From positions 1 through 34,867 of the forward strand of contig JASVEC010000184.1 of assembly GCA_030770535.1 (NCBI GenBank): a DNA stretch of 34,867 bases. The letters run 5' to 3'. The first letter of the stretch is position 1. Every line of letters begins with the position of its first letter. A model generated the notes under the pieces. It worked only from the letters and a program-made list of their open reading frames with translations, was not told the DNA's origin and ran no database searches. The position numbers and the translations under genes are program-made. The stretch comes from Batkoa obscura (Eukaryota > Entomophthoromycota > Entomophthoromycetes > Entomophthorales > Batkoaceae). Below, in pieces: positions 27,168-34,867 of this stretch.

Positions 27168-27591
27168 AATTAACTTTTAAGTTTAATACTGTATGCACAC
27201 TAAAACTAAAAACTTTAAAATTTTAAGATCACTGATCAAAATAAAAAGTAAATAAAGAAATAACTGAATACAAAATATTAACAGTTTTCAATTTTTGAAT
27301 AGTGAATTACTTAGTTTATAAAAAACCGTACTGATTGTTTCAACTACATCTATACTTATCGAAATATTGAGACAAGTGGGTTATTTAAATTGAATGAGTC
27401 ATTAGATAAAATAAATAACATTAGACAAACCTTTGACCCCAGTTAAGTAAACGTTAGAAAGTATAATAAGATAGTATAACCTTTTAAGTAGATCTAGATC
27501 AAACATTGTATTTATCAACTTGTAAAATACTGCCATTGAATTAACCATATACATAAGTTAACAAGTTTGAAGAATAAACTATTGATTAGCA
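27168..27591. other. Intergenic, nothing recognised
   Basis: AT-rich spacer between two MITE copies with no open frame or repeat of note. Confidence 0.5.
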
Positions 27592-27696
27592 TATGGGGAT
27601 GTTTTTTTCGGTTTCATTACTTTTTCCATTTTTTAAGCGCTATTTGAGCAGAAAGATTGTTAGTAAAGTTCTTAGACAAAAAAATACATCCCCATA
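27592..27696 (+). mobile_element. MITE copy 17, intact ends
   Basis: TATGGGGATGTTTTTTTCGG to AAAAAATACATCCCCATA with internal AAGCGCTATTTGAGCAGAAA and TA on both sides. Confidence 0.93.
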
Positions 27697-28254
27697 TACT
27701 GATGATGATACTAGTTATACTCCAACCCAACAAAGTTAACTTTATGAACAAAGCATTTATCGAACTTAAAGTAATTTAAGAGAATTTTGATATTGAACTC
27801 AAGGTTGCTTTGACAAGCCACTTTAGTTCAACAGCATGATGTTCAAGATTAGTTTCCAACTCATAGTTAACAATAAAATTTATTTAAACATGACTAAATG
27901 TTTGATCGTAACATTAAGTTTGTAATTAAAGTATTAGATGATAGATATTATAAACTATTCGAAATACAAATTAAAAGATAATTGAATAAAAAAGAGTTTG
28001 TTTAAAAAGAGTTTATTTAAAAAGGAGATAGAAGAAGAAGAAAACCTCCTAAATATACTTAATCAGTTAAGTATGTTTAAATAGAGGAGTATGACTTAAC
28101 TTAGCAATTAAACACATTAGCCAAAGTATAATAGGTAAATGAGATTACTGGAGAGACGTTCCCTGAAGCTTAATACCATCACAAATAGATATCAAATTAG
28201 GTTTTATTGTATAGACCATACCTAAAAATTTGTGAGCCTAAATAGGAATCAACG
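27697..28254. other. Degenerate DNA with weak coding-like signal
   Basis: No open frame of useful length. Composition is less AT-extreme than the spacer (runs such as AGAAGAAGAAGAAAACCTCC), hinting at old coding or element-derived sequence. Family not recognised. Its position just before an LTR-like repeat makes an element fossil possible, but nothing diagnostic is visible. Confidence 0.25.
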
Positions 28255-28358
28255 TATGGTGATGTTTTTTTAGTTTAACTACTTTTTCCACTTTTTAAGC
28301 ACTAATTAAGTGGAAAGGCTATTGATAAAATTATTAAACACAAAAACTCATCTCCATA
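28255..28358 (+). mobile_element. MITE copy 18
   Basis: TATGGTGATGTTTTTTTAGT to CAAAAACTCATCTCCATA, forward orientation, ends slightly altered. Confidence 0.83.
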
Positions 28359-28397
28359 TTTATTCTGAAAGATTGAGAAGCTACTAGATGATTTAGT

Positions 28398-28859
28398 TGT
28401 GAAATCTGGTACTCAGGGTTTGGAGTCAAGAACAGCTATTGCTGGGTTGACTACACTATAAGTCGAAAGGTCTTAGTTTATGTGACTAAGATAGACTTGG
28501 GCTATGAGGAATAGCACATAATAGGTTACAAGCTATATAAGACAAATAGAATAGACAATATTAATGTAAAACCCATGTAAAATACTATTAAGAAAACTTA
28601 GTGGTTTATTAAATGTTCGAGATATCAGGGAATAATTCAGTTAAAAAGCCTCGAACTACTATACTCTGTAAACTCTTTTATACTCTGAAAAGTATAAATA
28701 TCAAAATGAGAGGATAATATTCTTTTGGATTAGCTAGAAATTCTCATAACAAATTAAAATAAGAACGTGGGATTGATTTCCTCTGAACTCGAGAACACAA
28801 CAGCTTAGGCGATTTTTATGTTATAATTAACCATGGGACTGACAAAGCGATATTTCACA
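28398..28859. mobile_element. LTR-like repeat, copy 1 (probable solo LTR fossil)
   Basis: 462 bp beginning TGTGAAA and ending TTTCACA, the TG..CA form of retrotransposon long terminal repeats. Flanked by TAGT on both sides (28394-28397 and 28860-28863), as a 4-bp target duplication. The same sequence recurs in direct orientation at 30128-30591. No reverse transcriptase, integrase or gag gene is visible between or beside the copies. It is best read as an old solo LTR of a Ty3- or Ty1-like element; the family cannot be decided. Confidence 0.6.
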
Positions 28860-28899
28860 TAGTCAAATTTTACAACCAACCTTATCAATTAAAGAAACA

Positions 28900-29000
28900 T
28901 ATGGGGATGTATTTATTTAAGAATTTTACTGACAATTTTTCCACATAAATAGCGCTTAAAAAATGGAAAAATAATGAAACTAAAAAAAGATATTCTTATA
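28900..29000 (-). mobile_element. MITE copy 19
   Basis: TATGGGGATGTATTTATTTA at the left, CACATAAATAGCGCTTAAAA inside, worn right end (AAAAAAGATATTCTTATA). Reverse orientation. Confidence 0.82.
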
Positions 29001-30127
29001 CACAAAAATAATGAAAGAGGTTTTAAGAAAAATTATTGTTTATATACTTTTCCTCCTAAAGTTTATTTTTTGATAATGATGAAAACGCTTCCTATATGAT
29101 TTAATTGCTTCTCCCTACCTCAAGTTTTATCTCAATAGAATGAAATATGAAATAGAAATCGAAAAATGGCCAATGTTATATTATTTTATTTTTATTGCAG
29201 TCTAATCCTGAACTGATTTAAGCATACTGTTTTATTTTGGTTTCAAATCAATTCAAATTTAGAAAATCTATTTGTTGGACTACCTAATAAAAAATAGGAA
29301 ACTTTTAAAAAGCAAAGGGTTACTTATTTTAAAATTAATGTATTTTTGAACTTTAATCAATAAAGAGTTAAACTATAAAAAACAAAAACTATATTTTAAA
29401 TATCTTAAATAGAATAATGCTATTTGTGTAAATTAGCTTAAATAAAAAAGTCTTGAAGCTAATTTAAAATTTTAATAATTTTTTTACAAATTTTATAATA
29501 ATTACATATTATTTTTATGAATTAAAGTTTACTTTAGCTATATAGCTTAAAATATGTATCTGTCAGCTTTATTTAAGATTGTAATACTATATAAACAGTT
29601 GCTTTTACTTAAAGTATAATGTTTTGCTATACAATTTGAAGTTAAACTTTTTTTATATCCTTAAATTTTTTATTTTTTTAACTGTACCAAATAATACTTT
29701 AGCATAAATATTTACTTTTCTTATTTTGATACTATTATTAATGTAATTTTATACTTTATTAAATAGCTTTTTTTATATTTTGCATATTTTAATAAGTTAT
29801 CATAAATTTTTTTAATTTCCAACTTGCTAGAACTAATATAGATAACCAAAACCCAAGGACTAAATTTTGTAGCTGTTGTATATATAAACTAATTTTGTTT
29901 TTTGGCTTTACTTTTATTATTAAGTATTTCTTTTACTAATTATTTAATTTTTGTTTAATTTAGTTTAAAATGTTTAAAATATAGTTTTTATTTTTTATAA
30001 TTAATTAGAAGCCCAAGAAAATACTAGCTATCAAAAATAAATTTAAAGATAAACAGTATTTAAATTTGTATAAAAAATCAAAAAGTTTGAAACAATTAGT
30101 AAAAAAACTACATATTTTAACTATAGC
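29001..30127. other. Very AT-rich stretch, no gene
   Basis: About 1.1 kb dominated by poly-A/T runs and short TTAAAT-type words, with no usable open frame. It lies between the two LTR-like repeats but shows none of the expected internal genes of a complete element. Confidence 0.55.
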
Positions 30128-30591
30128 TGTGAGAACTGGTACTCACTGATTGGAGTCAAAAACAGCTATTGTCTGATTGACTACACTGTAAGTTGAAAAG
30201 TCTTAGTTTGTGTGACTAAGATAGACTTGAATTATGAAGAATATTACGTAATAGGCTATATACTATGTAAGACAAATATAATAGACAATGCTACTGTAAA
30301 ATATACGTAAAGTACTATTAAGAAAATTTAGTGGCTTTATTAAACGTATAAGATATCATGGAACAATTCAGTTAAAAAGCCTCGAGTTACTATATTCTAA
30401 AATCTCTTTCATACTCTAAGAAGTACGGATAACAAAACAAGAGGATAACATTATTTGGGATGAAGCTAGAAATTCCCATAGCAAATTAAACTAAGAGCAT
30501 GGGATCAATTGTCTCTGAACTTAGGAACACAACAACTTAAGTGGTTATTATGCTATAAGCAATCATGGAGCTGATAAAGCGATATTTCACA
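30128..30591. mobile_element. LTR-like repeat, copy 2 (probable solo LTR fossil)
   Basis: 464 bp, TGTGAGA to TTTCACA, aligned along its whole length with copy 1 (for example GACTACACTNTAAGT, GTGACTAAGATAGACTTG, AATTCAGTTAAAAAGCCTCG, GATAAAGCGATATTTCACA). Preceded by TAGC and followed by TAGT. Substitutions scattered along the whole length suggest considerable age. Confidence 0.6.
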
Positions 30592-30934
30592 TAGTCAAGT
30601 ATAACCATATTATATGTTTTTTATTTTTTAATTAATTTATATTTCAAAGTTTGGTTTTAAAATATATTTAGAATACCTAAAGCCTAATTTTTTTTTCGAA
30701 TTTTTATTTAATATAACCTAACTCTTTTTATAAATATCTTTATCTATTATAAAAAAACCTAATAAGTTATTTAAGAAGTCAGGCTTTTAATTAAAAACTT
30801 TTCATTTTGATTAAAAGTATTATTTTTTGAAGGAAATTTGGCAAAATATTCAACTTTTAAAAATTTGTTAACTCTTCTTACCTTTATAATAATATCTCAA
30901 AAACAACTGGTCCAATCATTTTGAAACTTTGTAA

Positions 30935-31035
30935 ATGGAGATGTATTTTTGCGTTCAAGAATTTTACTGATAATTTTTCCACTCAAATAGCGCTTAAAAA
31001 GTGGAAAAAGTAATGAAGCCAAAAAAACATCCCCA
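30935..31035 (-). mobile_element. MITE copy 20
   Basis: TGGAGATGTATTTTTGCGTT, CCACTCAAATAGCGCTTAAA, GCCAAAAAAACATCCCCA. Reverse orientation, good body. The flanking TA is not retained on both sides. Confidence 0.88.
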
Positions 31036-31106
31036 AATAATCTTTTTTATATCAATATATCAAATTTGTGCAAATTAAATCTTTTAATAATTAAAACTAC
31101 TTATTA

Positions 31107-31210
31107 TATGGGGCTGTTTTTTTTAGTTTCATTATTTTTCCATTTTTTAAGCGCTATTTATGTGGAAAAATTGTCAGTAAAATTCTTAAATACAAAAGTA
31201 CATCCCCATA
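31107..31210 (+). mobile_element. MITE copy 21, young 'GGGGCTG' subtype
   Basis: Nearly identical to copy 13 at 21870-21973 (AAAAGTACATCCCC here, AAAAATACATCCCC there). TA on both sides. It lies only ~70 bp from copy 20. Confidence 0.93.
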
Positions 31211-33527
31211 TAAACTTTTGATTTCCTTTGTAATAAGAATTGTAGAAAGTTCTCTAGAAATTCAAAATGTTAAAAATCAAATAAAATTAGAAAAAATATA
31301 GGTATATCGTTATTTTATTTTTCTGTTCATATAAAATTTGTTTTTAGAAAACTAATGCTGTTTCTTTCTATATTATTATACAATATATACAATACAATAA
31401 TAAAATTAAACCAACTTTTCACTAAATGAACAATTTTACATATTATCAATCTATTTTGAAGATCATGAAACTTATGATCATGTACTGGAGAGTTGACAAC
31501 TAGAAGAGAAGTATAGCTAATGATATTGTAAGATTTACCTATTGATCGTTTATAATACATTTTATTTTCCTTTTCTGTTTATAACAAACAATTTTCTGAT
31601 AAATTTTTATATCAACATAGTTCAAATTAGTAGATTTTACAATCGAACAGTTTATTTGGCATGTATTGTAAATAAACTAAGGTTATAATAATAGTTTGTA
31701 TTTTATTTTAAAATAAATTAAATTGGAACACTATTAGGGACTGTATTTTTATAAAAGAGCCCTTCATACTTTCATAACCAGAATAGCAGCATTAAATTTA
31801 CGGCCAAAGGAATTTAATACATAGCTCAAATCAAATAATAAAAAGCAAGAGTATCATACAATTACTTTTATTATCCCAAAAAGAGGTGATAGTGAGACAA
31901 ATAAGTTTCCCATTTTTCGACCCAAAGGAATATATATAGTACCAATAAATCTATAAGCGGCCTCCTTGTTGTTAATTTCATTAATTTCACATGTTACGAG
32001 TTTGTTTCTAGAGATACAAAAGCACAGGTATATTGCCTTGAAGTTACAATAATATAATAACCAGATAATGAATATTATCTAAATCTTTTAAAAATAGTTT
32101 AAACTAATACGCTATCATCTTCTTATCTAATACCGTAAACTTGAAACAAATATTCTTTTGGATCAAAGTAACGTATTGGATTTTACTTGCTTTTAAAAGA
32201 AAATTGTTAAAATTCAATCATAGTTAATGAGATGATTAATAAGTAAATTACTCTGTATACAAAGTAATAGAAAATAAGGCTAGATCAATCAGGTTAAACT
32301 TAATGTTGGGATGCTCTATGTGGATAAGTATAAAGTTACTTTTAAATAGATATCCAGGATTTATATGCTCGCTGTTTGTGCCTTTTATTATATACTTAAT
32401 CTTAAGTATTTTTAGCTCTTGTGAACCATTTAGTAATATTGCATTTTATAATGGATTTTAATATTTGAAGTGAAGTTTTATTTATATATCTGTTTTACAT
32501 CAGCTTTAGAGTTTTATTTAGCAATTAATATTTTATCAAACAAAAAAAAAACTACTGGTGTAATAAAGCTTCCATGCTATTTTAATTAATGAAAAATATA
32601 AGGCGATATACCACTAGACCACAGTATTAGTAACATCTTGATTATTGAGCTATTTCAGTATTTTGAAAAGCACTTATAAATTAATGGTAAATAAATTATA
32701 AGCTAGCCTTATGAAATAATTTGATAAATAAAAAAGCTGTAAATAACAATGAACAATAATATAGCCTTTATTTTTTAGATAAATAATAAATTGTTTTTAA
32801 CATGATGCTTTATTTTCTAACTTCTTATGAAAGAGGAATATCGTTCAATAATTAGCTTGATACTCTCTATATCATTTTACTTCATATACTCCAGTACTTT
32901 GTTTATAGACCTGGATATCTAAAAGTCTCCTAATTTTCTAGTTTTTCACATCACCGACAACTTTCTTAAAATACGCAATTTCTTTTATATTAGATCTCTC
33001 TTTAACCTAATGTGTTAATCTTAGGAAAGGTCTTTAGATAATCCAACAAAATTTCACAATTCTAAAAATGACTGTACTTCCGGCCCTTTCTTTATTGATC
33101 TTCTTTGTCTTCAAAATCTGTATAGATTACTGTGGGCTTTAGAAACTGAATTCATAAGGTTTTGCCAACCTATACCTCCTAAAGAAAGAGATTTCTTAGG
33201 TATTATTCCTATCTTATTGGATATGCCTTATTGAAGCATTAGTTCCTTTAAGCTGAGTGACTTAACTCTTGATTCTTTCTTAGCTAATCAAACACTCGAG
33301 TTTATCTCTATGGAAAGTAGAAAAACCTTCATTTATTGTAATTTTTTAATTTGTCTATACCATTGTATAGATCAATACAATTTATAAAGTCAATTAATCC
33401 ACTATCAATAAATTTGAAAAATTTAGAAAAGGCCTAATTGTATTATAAATTAAGGATTATTCTTCAATTTAGATATAAAACAAATTAAAAGACAAAAACA
33501 ATTCTACTAAATAAACCTTTATTAGCT
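31211..33527. other. Long gene-poor stretch
   Basis: 2.3 kb with no MITE copy and no gene I can support. A 77-codon open frame at 31327-31560 (minus) has no recognisable family and ordinary spacer composition. Around 33105-33235 a plus-strand frame reads protein-like (LYRLLWALETEFIRFCQPIP, then PKERDFLGIIPILLDMPY) for ~45 codons and then stops. It may be the trace of a decayed gene of unknown type. Confidence 0.4.
32590..32628 (-). ncRNA. tRNA-like A-box fragment
   Basis: On the minus strand, CTGTGGTCTAGTGGTATAT resembles the 5' half of a eukaryotic tRNA and contains TGGTCTAGTGG, a full match to the polymerase III A-box pattern TGGYNNAGTGG. No B-box (GGTTCGANTCC) or closing acceptor stem is seen downstream. 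It is therefore a tRNA pseudogene or tRNA-derived fragment rather than a working tRNA gene. Confidence 0.35.
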
Positions 33528-33887
33528 CTAAACCATTTTCTGTAAATCAGGGCATTCCCCTTTACAATAATTAGCACCTTTTGAAGCACAGCATTTTTGC
33601 ATATTGCTATTACCCCAAGAGCAGTTATGCATAAGCTCATTGAAATGAACCATACTAGCACCCTTGAAAGTTTCCCAACAGCAATCCTTAGTTGTTTGAT
33701 ACCAAATCATATTATCGTGTCCATAACAGAAGGTACGATCATTCATAAACTTCCAAAATAAAGCTTCGCCACCGGAATAAATTAAGTTCCCTGCTGCATC
33801 GTAAGCATCTCGTTTCTCTAACTTACTGTCTTGTGGTAATGCTGAGGCTAGGGTAATGATAGAGAGGAATCCCAATGTGAATTTCAT
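33528..33887 (-). CDS. Small secreted cysteine-rich protein with Kex2 site
   Basis: 119 residues, single exon. MKFTLGFLSIITLASA is a signal peptide cleaved near ALPQ. A short propeptide ends in LEKR (residues 23-26), a Kex2-type dibasic site. The mature part is about 93 residues, starting DAYDAAGNLIYSGG, with eight cysteines arranged C..CC..C..CC..C..C (FCYGH, DCCW, NCSW, KCCAS, YCKG, ECPD), enough for four disulfides. I recognise no family. The arrangement (secretion, Kex2 processing, compact, cysteine-rich, aromatic) is common to fungal effector-like and antimicrobial-type proteins, but no function follows from that. Other possibilities are a cell-wall or adhesion peptide. It stands alone between two gene-poor stretches. 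Confidence 0.85.
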   Translation of the reverse strand: MKFTLGFLSIITLASALPQDSKLEKRDAYDAAGNLIYSGGEALFWKFMNDRTFCYGHDNMIWYQTTKDCCWETFKGASMVHFNELMHNCSWGNSNMQKCCASKGANYCKGECPDLQKMV

Positions 33888-34867
33888 GATGATTATAGTA
33901 TATTAAAGTGATTTAGCAAATTTCTAGTCAATAGAAATGGGTTGGATTGGCTATGAATAGATTTCAAATCTAAATTATTTGAATTGTTTTCGCATGAATC
34001 GCTTGTATTTATACTTTCATATTGTCAGCTTAGATAAACTATGTTATGTTACCATGTGAAATAATGGTGTCTCGCAAATTGATATATAGCTTTTAATATA
34101 ATATTCCTCTATGATTTTTATAGAACCTTTTGAAGTCCTATAATTAGTAATTTCATACTCAAATTTTGTTAGACTTTAATACGTTTTAATTAATTGGTAA
34201 ACTAATAACATTAATTCTAGTATTAAATTTTTTTAAATCTCGATGAGAGAATCCTTTGGAATTTATTTGAAAAGTCATATTAGAAAAGCGTAGAATAGCT
34301 GAAGGCTGTTGTTGTTAGTTAAAACATACTTTTCCATTTTTAAAGGATGTACAACCTCCATTCTACTATAAGTATCCTTTTAGGACTAAAGAAACTCTTT
34401 GTATTATTGTTCTTGTATAAATAACTAGGTATTAATCGACAAATGTTATTCGCGAAGATTGACCTAAATAGCTCGATGCTAAAACCAATGAAATATGTTA
34501 AAAAGTCATTAATTTAATCCAGTATTTATATATAGTAATGTTTGAGTCTCCTATCATTACCCGAGATCTAAGTTTTAATAATAATAATACTAATAAATAT
34601 TTCATAAATTAATTCGCGAACTTGAGTAATATTCACAAAAATCCAATTGACCCTTTTGGGTCAATTAAAACTGCTTTATATTATCAAAATAGTATAATAT
34701 ATATTCTCTAATTAACAAATATATAGCTTAAGGCCTAAAGATTACTTTAGAAACATTCAATTACATTTTTATATATTAAAAGCAAAAATTGTTTTATAGC
34801 CTTAACTATTTCAAACGTTTTTAAAAATTATTTTAGTTGTAATATAATGAATAAATTATTAAATAAT
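33888..34867. other. Intergenic, nothing recognised
   Basis: About 1 kb upstream of the cysteine-rich gene up to the window end. It must hold that gene's promoter. No open frame, MITE or repeat was found. Confidence 0.5.

Noticed and set aside
27697-28254. Interrupted frame suggesting an unusual genetic code
   Set aside because: All supported genes here use the standard stops, and a decayed sequence explains the interruptions.
28398-30591. A complete LTR retrotransposon bounded by the two repeats
   Set aside because: The interval is only 1.27 kb of AT-rich DNA with no sign of internal genes. Two solo repeats explain it better.
31327-31560. 77-codon minus-strand open frame
   Set aside because: Composition is like the spacer, with no signal peptide or motif. 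Chance open frames of this size are common in the window.

Overview
The window looks like nuclear DNA of an AT-rich fungus. The genes carry spliceosomal introns of only about 30 to 95 nt with GT..AG ends and CTAAT/CTAAC-like branch sites. There is a Ste11/Byr2-type MAPKKK with SAM, Ras-association-like and kinase regions, a fungal secretome of class 3 lipases and small cysteine-rich proteins, and a Kex2-type LEKR processing site. An early-diverging fungus such as an entomophthoroid (Conidiobolus-like) would fit the base composition and lipase expansion, but that placement is inference and could be wrong.

Layout. 1-508 (minus): 5' end of a mitochondrial leucyl-tRNA synthetase, cut by the window edge, with its start, three exons and the HMGH motif visible. 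1313-1930 (plus): a PPSY-motif protein with a tubby/LURP-one-like body. About 2150-3300: an unrecognised coding relic. 4437-14564: a secretome cluster of five single-exon class 3 lipases in two subfamilies (A: 4437+, 7539-, 10003-; B: 11722-, 13563-), plus a small double-psi beta-barrel protein at 6527. 15602-20948: a central block in which two almost identical dienelactone-hydrolase genes in inverted orientation flank an 11-exon, 691-residue MAPKKK gene. 22900-27031: a tandem row of three glutathione S-transferase (GST)-like copies in different stages of decay. 28398-30591: two copies of a ~463-bp LTR-like repeat. 33528-33887 (minus): a small secreted eight-cysteine protein with a Kex2 site.

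Repeats. About 21 copies of a ~100-bp element with TGGGGATG...CATCCCCA ends beside TA dinucleotides are scattered through the intergenic DNA. They behave like a Tc1/mariner-type MITE family. They include a head-to-tail pair sharing one TA, an opposed pair, and a copy inside a larger imperfect palindrome. None lies between about 13.2 and 21.0 kb or beyond 31.2 kb.

How it fits together. The lipases and the DPBB protein form an extracellular lipid and wall-degradation cluster grown by local duplication. The DLH pair shows recent sequence exchange between inverted copies: two identical blocks of 234 bp (one mismatch) and 514 bp surround a diverged island of about 100 bp. The GST row is a birth-and-death series. 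Intron structures were deduced by hand from frame continuity and family motifs, and percent identities were judged by eye, not by an alignment program.
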